DNA from: CAYTSA01 sp964440345
GTDB lineage: Bacteria; Desulfobacterota; Desulfovibrionia; Desulfovibrionales; Desulfovibrionaceae
Length of the DNA stretch: 64,000 nucleotides
Direction: 5' to 3'
Assembly (NCBI GenBank): GCA_964440345.1
Contig: CAYTSA010000005.1
Location: forward strand, 32,698-96,697
Below are positions 8,574 through 17,352 of this stretch, piece by piece (the first letter of the stretch is position 1; each line of letters starts with the position of its first letter). The position numbers and the translations under genes were made by a program. The notes beneath the pieces are model-generated. The model ran no database searches, was not told the origin of the DNA, and saw only the letters and a list, made by a program, of their open reading frames with translations.

Positions 8574-8592
8574 CAAAATGGTTAACATTTTG
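8574..8592. promoter_or_regulatory. Palindrome upstream of the methyltransferase gene, possible operator
   Basis: CAAAATG at 8574-8580 and its inverse CATTTTG at 8586-8592 flank GTTAA. It lies 90 bases upstream of the start at 8484, in the only non-coding stretch before this operon. The AT-rich perfect arms look like a binding site; no regulator can be named. Confidence 0.35.
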
Positions 8593-8654
8593 TTGCTCGA
8601 AGTAATAGACGCAGGATACTGTAAAATCAAGACTACGCAGGCAACCGCTGGCTG

Positions 8655-9143
8655 TTAGCCAGCGTTGTACTCGCCGCTGCGGCCGCCGCTTTTGTGCAGC
8701 AAGCGGCAACCGTCGATGACAATGTCTTTTTGCACGGCTTTGCACATGTCGTAGATGGTCAGCGCAGCCGCCTGACAGGCGGTCAGGGCCTCCATCTCCA
8801 CGCCGGTCTTGCCTGTGGTCCGGGTTTCTGCGGTAATGCGCACTTCATGGGTTGCAGCGTCCGGCTCGAACGAAACATCCACATAGGTGAGAAACAGCGG
8901 GTGACACATGGGGATGAGCTCGGCCGTCTTTTTGGCCGCCATGACCCCGGCTATTTTGGCTGTATTCAGCACGTCGCCCTTGGGCAAGGCCTTTTCCTGC
9001 AGCATGGCAAAGGTGCTGGCAGAGAGCCGGACTGTGCAGCCGGCCACAGCCTTGCGTACGGTGTCGTCCTTGGCGCCCACGTCCACCATGCGCGCTGCGC
9101 CGTTTGCATCCACATGGGAAAGCCGGGTCATGTCGTCAGACAT
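8655..9143 (-). CDS. moaC: Cyclic pyranopterin monophosphate synthase
   Basis: This 162-residue protein is a full-length MoaC, which converts 3',8-cyclo-GTP to cyclic pyranopterin monophosphate in molybdenum cofactor synthesis. The signatures [27 protein letters not shown] and GVEMEALTA are present. The ATG at 9143 is chosen over a GTG six bases upstream because GGAG precedes it at proper spacing. It lies 36 bases behind dnaJ on the same strand. A small hairpin with an 8-base stem (8646-8664) covers the stop codon but lacks a U-tract, so it may or may not terminate transcription. Molybdenum or tungsten enzymes such as formate dehydrogenase would be the users. Confidence 0.95.
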   Translation of the reverse strand: MSDDMTRLSHVDANGAARMVDVGAKDDTVRKAVAGCTVRLSASTFAMLQEKALPKGDVLNTAKIAGVMAAKKTAELIPMCHPLFLTYVDVSFEPDAATHEVRITAETRTTGKTGVEMEALTACQAAALTIYDMCKAVQKDIVIDGCRLLHKSGGRSGEYNAG

Positions 9144-9179
9144 GCACACTCCTTACGAGCGTTTGTAAACCAACAGGTC

Positions 9180-10307
9180 TTATCCAGAAGACGCCTTGCG
9201 GTTGTCAGACGGCTTCTTGCCCTTAAAAAAATTCTTCACTCTGTTCAGGGGTTTTTCGCCTTCCAGCCGTTTGAATTCTCGCAGCAGTTCTTCCTGCTTG
9301 CGGTTGACGGAGGAGGGAATCTTCACCGTGACCTCCACCAGCAGGTCCCCGGTCTGGGAGCCGCCCAGATAGGGCAGTCCCTTATCCGGAATGCGGAAGA
9401 CCTCGCCAGACTGCGTGCCGTGAGGAATCTCCATCTCTTCAGGCTCGTCCAGGGTTTCCACTTCGATGGCGCCGCCCAAAATAGCCTGTACAAAATCGAT
9501 TTCCTTGCGAATGATCAGGTCCTGGCCCTGACGCTCGAAGATTTTGTCCGGCTGCACGTGAATGACTACGTACAAATCGCCCGGGGGGCCGCCGTTGACG
9601 CCGGGTTCGCCCTCGCCGCGCAGCCGCAGCCGGCTGCCGTTGTCCACGCCAGCCGGAATGCGCACAGAGAGGTCCCGTACCTCCTGCACCTGGCCCCGGC
9701 CCCGGCATTTGCGGCAGGGGTGCGTGATGATCTGGCCCCGGCCGTGGCACACAGGACAGGTAACAGCGATGCGGAAAAATCCCTGGCTCTGCTGCACCTG
9801 GCCGGCGCCGCCGCATTGCTGGCAGGTTTCCGGACTGGTTCCTGGCTCGGCGCCGGAGCCGCCGCACTCCTCGCAGGCAATGTTCTTGGGTATGTTCAGG
9901 GTGGTTTCTGCGCCCTTGGCTGCTTCCCGAAAGGAAATTTCCAGATTATAGCGCAGGTCGGCGCCGGCCTGGGGCCGGTTGGCGCTGCGGCGGGAGCTGA
10001 AGCCAAAAAATTCGCTGAAAATATCGCCAAACGCGCCGAAGACGTCATCCGCGCTGTGAAAGCCCTGAAAGCCGTTGTCGCCCAGACCTGCGTGGCCGAA
10101 TTGGTCGTAGCGCTGGCGCTTTTGCGGATCGCGCAGGACTTCATAGGCTTCCGCCGCTTCCTTGAAACGAGCTTCTGCCTCAACGTCGCCAGGATTGCGG
10201 TCCGGGTGATTCTCAAAGGCCAGCTTGCGGTACGCCTTTTTTATCTCCGACTCGCCGGCCGTGCGCTCAACGCCCAATATTTCGTAATAGTCTCGTTTTG
10301 AAGTCAT
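9180..10307 (-). CDS. dnaJ: Chaperone protein DnaJ
   Basis: This 375-residue protein is a complete class I J-protein. The J domain at residues 1-70 carries the HPD motif at 34-36. A Gly/Phe-rich linker follows, then four CxxCxGxG zinc repeats at about 138-210 (CEECGGSG, CQQCGGAG, CPVCHGRG, CRKCRGRG), then the C-terminal substrate-binding domains. It stimulates DnaK ATPase and delivers unfolded clients. The gene starts three bases after the rpoZ stop and is followed by moaC, so the order rpoZ-dnaJ-moaC is one operon. dnaK and grpE are not in the window. Confidence 0.97.
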   Translation of the reverse strand: MTSKRDYYEILGVERTAGESEIKKAYRKLAFENHPDRNPGDVEAEARFKEAAEAYEVLRDPQKRQRYDQFGHAGLGDNGFQGFHSADDVFGAFGDIFSEFFGFSSRRSANRPQAGADLRYNLEISFREAAKGAETTLNIPKNIACEECGGSGAEPGTSPETCQQCGGAGQVQQSQGFFRIAVTCPVCHGRGQIITHPCRKCRGRGQVQEVRDLSVRIPAGVDNGSRLRLRGEGEPGVNGGPPGDLYVVIHVQPDKIFERQGQDLIIRKEIDFVQAILGGAIEVETLDEPEEMEIPHGTQSGEVFRIPDKGLPYLGGSQTGDLLVEVTVKIPSSVNRKQEELLREFKRLEGEKPLNRVKNFFKGKKPSDNRKASSG

Positions 10308-10310
10308 AAA

Positions 10311-10532
10311 CTATGCGCGGGGTTCGGTCCCCACGGGCATGGCGTACGCGCTCTCCACCAGCACTTTGCCTGCTGCAATTTCCCGCAATGAGGTTACCAC
10401 TTCCTTGTTCTTGCTTTCCACCAATGCTTCGTAGCCTTCCCGGTACTGCTTGATGCGCTTGATGCACATCTGTACCAGCAGAAAACGGTTGTTGACCTTT
10501 TGTTGGCAGTCTTCAACAGTAATACGGGCCAT
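10311..10532 (-). CDS. rpoZ: RNA polymerase omega subunit
   Basis: This 73-residue protein starts [17 protein letters not shown], the conserved omega N-terminus, and includes the region that clamps the beta' subunit during RNA polymerase assembly. The length is normal for the family. It is the first gene of a minus-strand operon with dnaJ and moaC; the gap to dnaJ is three bases. The 26 bases to the DUF4340 gene upstream leave little room for a separate promoter, so it may also be read through from that operon. Confidence 0.95.
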   Translation of the reverse strand: MARITVEDCQQKVNNRFLLVQMCIKRIKQYREGYEALVESKNKEVVTSLREIAAGKVLVESAYAMPVGTEPRA

Positions 10533-10558
10533 TTGCGGCCTCCTTGCCTATTTGCGTG

Positions 10559-11866
10559 TTACAATGTTTCTTCCGGCTCAAGTTCCTGGAGCAGGTCGCC
10601 CGCCAGCTGGCTCGAAACCGGATACGCTTTCTCGTCTGGCAGGTTTTGCACCAACGCCAGACCGAATTGCATAGCCGGGTCTTCATAAAAACGCAAGCCC
10701 GCTATCTGGCCGCCGTCAGCGCCTCGCAACGTCCACTCCGCCGTCAACTCGGCGGATTCCGGCACGGCGGGCAAAGGCTCGGCCTCATATTCCAGACTCG
10801 TCAATTGCCAGAGCAGCATGTCCATCCCCGGCAATTCTCGTTCCCCGGCTTTCCAGCCGGCTCCAGTCTTGCGCAAGGCCACAGGCTCGGCCATGCCGGG
10901 CGCTTTAACTGTGGCGGATTCTACAGCGCCAAGCTCCAGCTTGACCACCTTCCTGTCGCGCAACGAAAACGCGTCAACGCGCAGATCATCAGCCCCGCGG
11001 CTGGCCAGAGCAAACGTAACCGGCTGCCACGACGAGCGGCCCCACAGCTTTTCGCCGTCCTTGTGCAGCGTGATGCGTTGCGGTTCGGCTTCGCCTTTGG
11101 CCCATAGACTGATCGCCGCCCACTCCGCAGCATCAGCGGGGATGTCCCCGGCCGGCAGGCTCACGGCTTCGGCTCCAGTCAGCGTGTGCACATACAAATC
11201 CGCTTCTGCCGCCGCTACTGGCTTGTCCACCAGTTTTTCCGGCCAGGTAAACTCGTATCCTGCGTCCAGACGCCGTATTTCCCAGCCGCCGCCTTCCGTT
11301 TCCAGCCGCACTTTGACAATATCCCGGGCGCTCAGGCCGGTCAGCCGCATATCCACATAGTGGTTGGCGGGTTTATCCAGGGTGTCGCGGTACGCCGCGT
11401 CCAGCAGCAGCAACTCTCCCTGGCCCCAGCTGGCCTGGCCGTATACGCCGTCGCCGGAGGGGTTGTCTTCGCCCAGCTGCAACGCTGCAGGCGACCAATC
11501 GCCTGCGCCAGCAAAACTAATACTGATCTGAGGTTTGTCCAGACCAAACTGCGCCAGGTTCTCTGCTGCGCCCAACCGGCGCTTGGGCGCAGTGTCTGTC
11601 ACAAACTGCGGCAAACCCTCTATGGCCTTGGCTTTGCCCCGAAGCCGCGTTCCCAGCTCCATATCAACAAACCACTCGCCGCTGTCCTTACGCAGCGAGT
11701 AACCGCCGGCCGTCGCATTCACCTCCACGCTGCGCACCTTAGAGGCGTTCAGCTCCAACCAGTCAACGGCTGCGCCGTCCGCTTGCTCTTCTTCCTGCCA
11801 GGAGGTCAGATACACCCCCAGCCAGACCCCGGCCAGCACGACGGCAAGTATAATAATACGTTTCAT
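10559..11866 (-). CDS. DUF4340 domain protein of a Gld-type ABC system
   Basis: This 435-residue protein has one N-terminal membrane anchor (IIILAVVLAGVWLGVYL, residues 4-20) and a long extracytoplasmic part of repeated beta-rich DUF4340 units (WLELNASKVRSVEV, GEWFVD, LAQFGLDKPQ). Proteins of this type regularly sit next to GldG-like proteins and ABC exporters in proteobacteria; the substrate is unknown. An AGGATA ribosome-binding site lies before the ATG at 11866. The gene is 11 bases behind the GldG-like gene and is the last of a four-gene set: ATPase, permease, GldG-like and DUF4340. Confidence 0.82.
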   Translation of the reverse strand: MKRIIILAVVLAGVWLGVYLTSWQEEEQADGAAVDWLELNASKVRSVEVNATAGGYSLRKDSGEWFVDMELGTRLRGKAKAIEGLPQFVTDTAPKRRLGAAENLAQFGLDKPQISISFAGAGDWSPAALQLGEDNPSGDGVYGQASWGQGELLLLDAAYRDTLDKPANHYVDMRLTGLSARDIVKVRLETEGGGWEIRRLDAGYEFTWPEKLVDKPVAAAEADLYVHTLTGAEAVSLPAGDIPADAAEWAAISLWAKGEAEPQRITLHKDGEKLWGRSSWQPVTFALASRGADDLRVDAFSLRDRKVVKLELGAVESATVKAPGMAEPVALRKTGAGWKAGERELPGMDMLLWQLTSLEYEAEPLPAVPESAELTAEWTLRGADGGQIAGLRFYEDPAMQFGLALVQNLPDEKAYPVSSQLAGDLLQELEPEETL

Positions 11867-11877
11867 AACAGATATCC

Positions 11878-13227
11878 TTAGGGCGTCCGGCGCCGGCGCC
11901 CGGCAACGAATATAGCCGCAGCCAACAAAACAGCCGGCAGCAGCGCCAACGGGACCCACGTCAACACCGCCCGGCCGGACGGAGACAGCGTCAGAAACAC
12001 CGCTGCGGGCTTGGGCCGGTTCACAGTAATCAGCCCCTCGCGCTCCAGCAGCCAGTTCGCCGTGTTCCGGGCCAGGTCCAGGTTGCCGGACATGTTCAGG
12101 TACTGGTCCGTGAAAAAATCCTGGTCCGCGAAAATCACGGCCCGGGCCTCCGTTCCGTTATCATCCCCGGACCCAGCCTGAGCATACGTTGCAGCCAGCC
12201 ACAGCGGACCGGGCGCATCCTCGTTTTCCACAAACTCCGCCTGCCCCGCGCGCAGTGCTTCCAGGTCTGTTTCCAACCAAGCCTGCTCTGCGCTCCGGCC
12301 CAGCCAGGCCACGCCCTCAGCTGTTTCTGCCGCCTCCATCGCCGTGGCTGTGGGGAACACCGTCAGCAGATTGAAATCCTTGGTTATGGGATGGCGGGCG
12401 TATTCCTGGATAATGGGACTCATGGCGTCGCCGGTGAACAGCCGGCTCACCGGGTCCAGCACGTAGCCGTCCAGCCGCCGCACGCCCAGCTCAATCTCCA
12501 GCCAGTTGTCCAGGCTGGTCTTGCTCTCAGCGTCCACAGCGATGACCATTCGGCCGCCAGCGTGCATGTATGTGGACAAAGCCTCCAGCTCATGCGGCAA
12601 CAGGTCCGTGCGCGGCCCCAGCAGACAAACCAGGTCTGCGTCTTCGGGCACGCGCTCCAACCGGGCCAGGGCCAGAGTCTCCACCTGGGCGCCCTGGTCG
12701 CTCAGCTCCTGCTGCAGCTGACGCACGGCGCGTTCACCCGGCGCGTCTGGCGCAGCCTCGCCATGGCCGGTAATCAGGTATACTTTGCGGGACCGCTCGT
12801 CGCTCACCCGGATGACGGCGTTGACCAGCTTTTCCTCATCCGGAAAAACCACGCTTTCCTTGCGTTCGCCGCTGAGCAACACCACCGTGCCGGTTTGGGC
12901 CACGTTGTACTCTTTGGCCCGAAACGGCGAGCGGTCCGGGTCCACGAATTCATACGAAAATTGCTCGCTGTGCCGGGCGAAAAGCTCCAGTAAATCCTTG
13001 GCCTGCTCGCGGCCCGGCTCCTCAGGCCGATAAAACGCCGCGGCAGTTACCGGAGACTGCACATTGGCCAGGGCAACCTTGGCTTCATTGGTCAGCGAGT
13101 GGCGCTTGTTTTCAGTCAAGTCCCAACGGACAGGATTCTTGGCCGCCAGTACGTTGAGCCCGGCCAGCACAGCCACGGACAGCAAACCGGTTATCACGGT
13201 CTGGGAGATGCGGGTTATGCGTTTCAT
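11878..13227 (-). CDS. GldG-like ABC transporter auxiliary membrane protein
   Basis: This 449-residue protein has a membrane segment at each end (about residues 10-28 and 425-443) and a large extracytoplasmic domain typical of GldG/DUF4350-type proteins. The region includes NKRHSLTNEAK near residue 40 and VYLITGHGEAAP near residue 150. In Flavobacteria, GldA, GldF and GldG form an ABC system needed for gliding; in other phyla the homologous sets have no known role. The preceding permease gene ends four bases upstream, so the products probably form one complex. Nothing suggests gliding in this organism. Confidence 0.85.
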   Translation of the reverse strand: MKRITRISQTVITGLLSVAVLAGLNVLAAKNPVRWDLTENKRHSLTNEAKVALANVQSPVTAAAFYRPEEPGREQAKDLLELFARHSEQFSYEFVDPDRSPFRAKEYNVAQTGTVVLLSGERKESVVFPDEEKLVNAVIRVSDERSRKVYLITGHGEAAPDAPGERAVRQLQQELSDQGAQVETLALARLERVPEDADLVCLLGPRTDLLPHELEALSTYMHAGGRMVIAVDAESKTSLDNWLEIELGVRRLDGYVLDPVSRLFTGDAMSPIIQEYARHPITKDFNLLTVFPTATAMEAAETAEGVAWLGRSAEQAWLETDLEALRAGQAEFVENEDAPGPLWLAATYAQAGSGDDNGTEARAVIFADQDFFTDQYLNMSGNLDLARNTANWLLEREGLITVNRPKPAAVFLTLSPSGRAVLTWVPLALLPAVLLAAAIFVAGRRRRTP

Positions 13228-13230
13228 ATC

Positions 13231-13998
13231 TCACGCCCTCCAACGCTGATTTTCCAGGCTGAGCACTGAAAGCCAGGAAAACCCGAGAATGAAGGTTATA
13301 TAGTAGACTAGGTCCTGCAGCTCCAGCACGCCTTTGGTGAAATTTTCGAAATGGGAAAGGATGGACAGCCCAGCCACAACCGCTTGATAATTTTGGGGGA
13401 CCAGCTGCTCCAGCCAGGAAAAAAGCCACAGCAGCAGCAAGGCAACAAAACTGAGCACTGCAGCCGTCACTTGGCTCTCTGTCAGACTGGAGAGGAACAG
13501 ACCGATGGCCACAAAACTGAGGCCCAGCAAAAACAGCCCCAGATAGCCGGCCAGCATGGGCAAGGCCGCCGGCTCTGTGTACAAGAAGAGCAACAGCGGA
13601 GAGACAGCGCCCAAGGCCATGGCCGCCAGCAGAAACACGGCCAGGGCCAGCAGCTTGCCGCCCACTATCTGGGTTTCGGTCACCGGATAACTGACCAGCA
13701 TCTCGAAGGTTCCCATGCGTTTTTCTTCGCTGAAGCCGCGCATGGTCAGCAATGGCAGGAAAAAGAGCAGCACCACGCTGATGTTCTGCAGATAAGGTCC
13801 GACCACCATATCCATGGGCGACATGTCCGCCATGCCGGGATTCTGCATCATTTGCATGCTGAACAACTCGTAAAAACGAATCATGGAGCTGAAAAAATAA
13901 CCTGAAACAAGCAGGAAGCAGGTCAAAATAATGTACGCCAAAGGCGAACGGAACAGCACCATGACGTCTTTCAGGGCAATGAGGTACATGGCTCGCAT
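13231..13998 (-). CDS. ABC transporter permease, GldF/NosY-type
   Basis: This 255-residue inner-membrane protein has about six predicted segments. It begins MRAMYLIALKDVMVLFRSPL, the usual N-terminus of ABC-2 exporter permeases, and contains the conserved cytoplasmic stretch RGFSEEKRMGTFEMLVSYP. It should form the channel for the ATPase encoded directly upstream; the stop of that gene is immediately adjacent. Together with the GldG-like and DUF4340 genes it forms the transporter. The substrate is unknown. Confidence 0.88.
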   Translation of the reverse strand: MRAMYLIALKDVMVLFRSPLAYIILTCFLLVSGYFFSSMIRFYELFSMQMMQNPGMADMSPMDMVVGPYLQNISVVLLFFLPLLTMRGFSEEKRMGTFEMLVSYPVTETQIVGGKLLALAVFLLAAMALGAVSPLLLFLYTEPAALPMLAGYLGLFLLGLSFVAIGLFLSSLTESQVTAAVLSFVALLLLWLFSWLEQLVPQNYQAVVAGLSILSHFENFTKGVLELQDLVYYITFILGFSWLSVLSLENQRWRA

Positions 13999-15009
13999 TT
14001 ACGCCTCCTCCTCTGCATCGGCGACAGGTTCTCTGATTGCGCCAGGCGACGGCAGCGGCTCTCCGCCGCGCACCAGGTTCACAAAGGCGTCCTCCAGGGT
14101 AGCCGCAGCTGGCTTGAACTCCAGCACCGGCCAGCCATGATCGAAGGCCAGAGCGGTTATACGGCCGCGCACGTCGCGGGCTTGGCCGCCTGATGCGGCG
14201 GGGGCGGCCTCCAGCACGTATCCGCCTGGGCCGTACGTTTCTTCGGCAGGTTCACAGTTGAGCACGAATTGCTGGGAGGCGTACGCTTGCTGCACCTCCG
14301 CCGGGTCTGGCGCGCTCTCCAGCCGGAGCAAAAACCGGCCGCCCCCGCCATAGCTGGCGGCCAGGCCGGAAGGCGTATCCTCGGCCACTATGCGGCCCTG
14401 ATTAATGACAAGGACGCGGTCGCAGGTCAGCTCCACTTCTGGCAATATGTGGGTGGACAGCAGAATAGTCTTTTCCTTGCCCAGCTCTTTGATAAGATTT
14501 CGGATTTCCCGTATCTGGTTGGGGTCCAGGCCCACAGTGGGTTCATCTAGAATAAGCAGCCGCGTGGGCCCCACAACGGCCTGGGCCAAGCCCACCCGCT
14601 GCTGATAGCCTTTGGAAAGATGGCGGATGAGCTTGTTCTTGGCCTGCCCCAAGCCGCAACGCTCCATGGCGCTGGCGGCGTCCTGCTCTGGATTGGCGGC
14701 GTTTTTTACCCGGGCCGCCCAGTGCAGATACTCACGGACCCGCAGCTCCGGATACAGGGGGACGTTTTCCGGCATGTAGCCCAAGGCCTTGCGCAGGGCC
14801 ATGGCCTTTTTGCCCACGTCCAGGCCGTCGAAGCGCACAGAGCCGGAGCTGGGGGTGAGGTAGCCGGTGAGGATGCGCATGGTGGTGGATTTGCCGGCCC
14901 CGTTGGGGCCCAGCAGACCGACAATTTCGCCGCTGCTTACGGCAAACGAAACCTCGTGCAACACTTGTGCAGAGCCATAGTGATGATTGAGAGCATTCGC
15001 TTCGAGCAT
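13999..15009 (-). CDS. ABC transporter ATP-binding protein, GldA-type
   Basis: The 336-residue protein is a complete ABC ATPase with Walker A GPNGAGKST near residue 38, signature LSKGYQQRVG near 135 and Walker B LLILDEPTVGLD near 155. An extension of about 110 residues follows, as in exporters of the CcmA/NatA type. The frame is open further upstream, but the ATG at 15009 is chosen: it fits the family N-terminus MLEANALNHHYG and has GGAAG before it. It is the first gene of the four-gene minus-strand operon that ends near 10559. Confidence 0.92.
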   Translation of the reverse strand: MLEANALNHHYGSAQVLHEVSFAVSSGEIVGLLGPNGAGKSTTMRILTGYLTPSSGSVRFDGLDVGKKAMALRKALGYMPENVPLYPELRVREYLHWAARVKNAANPEQDAASAMERCGLGQAKNKLIRHLSKGYQQRVGLAQAVVGPTRLLILDEPTVGLDPNQIREIRNLIKELGKEKTILLSTHILPEVELTCDRVLVINQGRIVAEDTPSGLAASYGGGGRFLLRLESAPDPAEVQQAYASQQFVLNCEPAEETYGPGGYVLEAAPAASGGQARDVRGRITALAFDHGWPVLEFKPAAATLEDAFVNLVRGGEPLPSPGAIREPVADAEEEA

Positions 15010-15555
15010 GAAACTTCCTCTCTGTATGCTGTGTTGAAATAACCTGAAAACGCGTTTACAAAAGAATGCAGCCCGCAGCCTCCCCAGGCTGCAGAGCCAT
15101 GCGCACAGCCGTTGAACAACACTGCCCAGCCGGACGCAGGACACAGACTAATAGATAAACACAGCCGCAACGTCAAGCTCTGAGCATTACAAATTAGCAA
15201 TGTATGTTACAGAACGATCACTCTCGACGCCTGAGCGTCACACGCCACAGCTTTTCACGCAACGAACACTATATGCGTCTTCATCATTCATTGATTTTCC
15301 AACTTTAGCATAAAATGGTAATGATTAAATATACAATAAATACAATGTTGCACAGAAAAAATTATTTTTACAATTCTTATACATTTTTTATGACCCTTCA
15401 CAATATTTTTAACAACTATATAATAGTTGTCTGCATAAAAAAGATGCAGAGCAATTTTTGCATTCTGTGTTACTTTTCTCTGGCTCAAAGCTGCAATCGG
15501 CAGTCAACAGGACGTAAACATCGCCGCCTTGCACGCTCCAGGCGCCCTTTGCTGT

Positions 15556-15573
15556 TTGTGAATCATGTCATAT
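15556..15573 (+). promoter_or_regulatory. Rex-like half-palindromic site, distal copy
   Basis: TTGTGAA, four bases, then GTCATAT. The left half matches the TTGTGAA-N4-TTCACAA type of Rex (NADH sensor) operators exactly; the right half matches at 4 of 7 positions. The motif is repeated 56 bases downstream. A CRP/FNR-family site is an alternative. Confidence 0.3.
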
Positions 15574-15611
15574 TACGAGCTGCTTTTTCCTGGGCAACAG
15601 ATGCTCGTGAT

Positions 15612-15629
15612 TTGTGAATAATGTCCCAA
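15612..15629 (+). promoter_or_regulatory. Rex-like half-palindromic site, proximal copy
   Basis: TTGTGAA, TAAT, then GTCCCAA; the right half matches the Rex consensus at 5 of 7 positions. It ends 14 bases before the -35 box of the nuo promoter. Control of a NADH-dehydrogenase-like operon by a redox sensor would make sense, but this is inference. Confidence 0.35.
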
Positions 15630-15643
15630 ATTAGAGAAAGGGC

Positions 15644-15672
15644 TTGACAGATTTTAATGCTGCGTGAATAGT
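15644..15672 (+). promoter_or_regulatory. Sigma70-like promoter of the nuo operon
   Basis: TTGACA at 15644-15649 matches the -35 consensus perfectly. AATAGT at 15667-15672, after 17 bases, matches the -10 box at 4 of 6 positions. Transcription would begin near 15680, about 60 bases before nuoA. Confidence 0.6.
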
Positions 15673-15740
15673 GCTGTCGCTTGTATGTAACTGTTCAGTT
15701 TTTCACGAACTCACCGCTTTCAGCAGAGGAGTGAAAGAGT

Positions 15741-16118
15741 ATGGTTTTTACATGGCTGAATTTTGCTATTCTGGTCTGCCTCCTAGCCGGCGTTGGTTTC
15801 GCCGCTGGCCCTCTCATTGGTTCCTTGCTCATTGCGCCCAGGTACACGGGCGGCGACATAGCCTTGCCGTACGAATGCGGCATTCGCCCTCACGGCACGC
15901 CGTGGATTCGGTTTGGAGTCAACTATTATTTCTATGCGCTGTTGTTTTTGGCCTTTGACGTGGACGTACTCTATTTGTTCCCGGTTGCCGTCTATTATCC
16001 CACTGCTGAAGGTCTTATGCCGCTCGTGAAAGTGTTCATTTTCCTCTTTGCCCTTGCTGTGGGCTGTCTCTATTTTTGGAAAAAAGGAGTATTCGAATGG
16101 CCGAGAAAGATTTCGTGA
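15741..16118 (+). CDS. nuoA: NADH-quinone oxidoreductase-like subunit A
   Basis: This 125-residue membrane protein has three predicted segments and the family signature [20 protein letters not shown], followed by [10 protein letters not shown]. NuoA sits at the base of the complex I peripheral arm and lines the quinone and proton path. It is the first gene of the nuo operon; the next gene starts inside it. The AGAGGAG sequence just before the ATG serves as ribosome-binding site. The length is normal. Confidence 0.95.
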   Translation: MVFTWLNFAILVCLLAGVGFAAGPLIGSLLIAPRYTGGDIALPYECGIRPHGTPWIRFGVNYYFYALLFLAFDVDVLYLFPVAVYYPTAEGLMPLVKVFIFLFALAVGCLYFWKKGVFEWPRKIS

Positions 16119-16714
16119 AACCGGCCGTTACCGGCCAGGACCCGGCGCTGATCAACGCGGCGCCAGTGCAGAAGATAGTCGACGTGTGCCGGGCCATGTC
16201 CTTGTGGCCCATGACCTTCGGCTTGGCGTGCTGCGCCATTGAAATGATGGCCGTGGGCATGGCCCGGTTCGATATTTCCCGGTTCGGGGCGGAAGTGTTC
16301 CGGCCCTCGCCCCGCCAGTCCGACTTGATGATCGTGGCCGGCACGGTGTCCAAAAAAATGGCCCCGGCCCTGGTCCGGTTGTACGAACAGATGCCTGCGC
16401 CCAAGTACGTCATGGCCTTGGGCAACTGCGCCATCTCTGGCGGCCCGTTCAAGTTCAAGGGCCAGTACGGCATAGTTGAAGGCGTGGACAACTTGGTGCC
16501 GGTGGACGCATACGTGCCTGGCTGCCCGCCGCGGCCTGAAGGGCTGCTGGAAGGTCTTTTCCTTATTCAGCATAAGATGACCGGCCGGCGTTGGTGGCCC
16601 GGCCCGCCCAAGGACATCGGCTTTGCCGAAAGCTCCAAGGGGCTCTCCAGCGCCACGCGCCCGGGCAAGCCTGAACGTGAAAATTTGTCTGCGTCGCAGG
16701 AACAGGAGGCTTAG
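16097..16714 (+). CDS. nuoB: NADH-quinone oxidoreductase-like subunit B
   Basis: This 205-residue protein carries the ligands of the N2 [4Fe-4S] cluster: the paired cysteines in GLACCAIEM, one in GNCAISGG and one in [10 protein letters not shown]2 is the last cluster before the quinone. The ATG at 16097 is preferred over an upstream in-frame ATG because AAGGAG stands seven bases before it; the gene then overlaps nuoA by 22 bases. After the conserved core, about 30 residues of polar tail ([20 protein letters not shown]) have no obvious role. The stop is TAG. Confidence 0.95.
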   Translation: MAEKDFVKPAVTGQDPALINAAPVQKIVDVCRAMSLWPMTFGLACCAIEMMAVGMARFDISRFGAEVFRPSPRQSDLMIVAGTVSKKMAPALVRLYEQMPAPKYVMALGNCAISGGPFKFKGQYGIVEGVDNLVPVDAYVPGCPPRPEGLLEGLFLIQHKMTGRRWWPGPPKDIGFAESSKGLSSATRPGKPERENLSASQEQEA

Positions 16715-16716
16715 CC

Positions 16717-17328
16717 ATGGATTGGAGTTTTCTGGACGGCATTGAAGCCCGGTGCAAAGCCAGGTCCGACTTTGCGGCGTCCGGGCAGGACTACATCCTC
16801 TCCCTGACAAAAGAACAGCTGCTGCCTGCTGTGCAGGTTGTCCGCGACGCTGACTGGTACATTGAAGACGTCACTGTCATGGACATGGCCGAAGGGTATG
16901 AGGCGCTTTATCACTTTTCCCACTTTGAATGGCAGGGCAAGCGGCTGACGCTGCGTGTGCTTACCAGCCATGACGACGCGCGCTTTCCCTCTATTGGCGC
17001 CATTTATCCTGGCGCAGTATGGCACGAACGCGAATCCAAAGACATGTACTTCGTCCAGTTTGACAACATAGAGAACGACCGGCCGCTGCTGCTGGCCGAC
17101 GACATGGAAGACGCCGCTCCCCTGCGCAAGGACGACAAGAGCCGCGCCTCCTCGCTGGACATGGCGCCGTTTTTTGAAGTGACAGAGTGCACAGAGGAAG
17201 GCCATCCCTGGCCTGCCTTGGCCGCAAGACGTGAAGAAGAGAAACAGGCTGCAGAAGAAGAGGCCCGGCGCAAGACTGAGGAAGAAGCGAAGAAACAAGC
17301 CGAAGAAGAAACAGCCGCGGCTGAATAG
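16717..17328 (+). CDS. nuoC: NADH-quinone oxidoreductase-like subunit C with charged tail
   Basis: This 203-residue protein matches the 30-kDa subunit of complex I, with the signature HERESKDMYFVQF (family HERE.yDmfG) near residue 105. It is separate from nuoD, unlike the fused nuoCD of enterobacteria. The last 35 residues are almost pure Glu/Lys/Arg/Ala (EEEKQAAEEEARRKTEEEAK), probably a single helix protruding from the arm. Such a tail is not part of the canonical subunit. It starts two bases after nuoB, with AGGAGG upstream. The stop is TAG. Confidence 0.93.
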   Translation: MDWSFLDGIEARCKARSDFAASGQDYILSLTKEQLLPAVQVVRDADWYIEDVTVMDMAEGYEALYHFSHFEWQGKRLTLRVLTSHDDARFPSIGAIYPGAVWHERESKDMYFVQFDNIENDRPLLLADDMEDAAPLRKDDKSRASSLDMAPFFEVTECTEEGHPWPALAARREEEKQAAEEEARRKTEEEAKKQAEEETAAAE

Positions 17329-17352
17329 CCGCCTGCAACACAGGATGCGACC

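Larger units (their letters stand above)
15010..15740. other. AT-rich intergenic and regulatory region between the ABC operon and nuo
   Basis: This 731-base gap separates two divergent operons. Roughly 15190-15470 is strikingly AT-rich compared with the rest of the window. It contains two adjacent hairpins: an 8-base stem at 15412-15430 and CTGCAT/ATGCAG at 15431-15449. Short open frames there have poor codon use, and I do not accept them as genes. Towards nuoA there are two copies of a TTTGTGAAT-ATGTC motif and a promoter, listed separately. Confidence 0.6.

Noticed and set aside
8646..8664. Hairpin over the moaC stop as a terminator
   Set aside because: The stem is good but no T-tract follows on the minus strand, so I mention it only within the moaC entry.
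8694..10301. Open frame of 535 codons opposite moaC and dnaJ
   Set aside because: The opposite strand carries complete MoaC and DnaJ with all motifs. The frame has no ribosome-binding site or recognisable domain.
15288..15488. Possible 66-residue protein in the AT-rich gap before nuo
   Set aside because: The composition follows the AT-rich DNA, no ribosome-binding site precedes it, and it spans hairpins.
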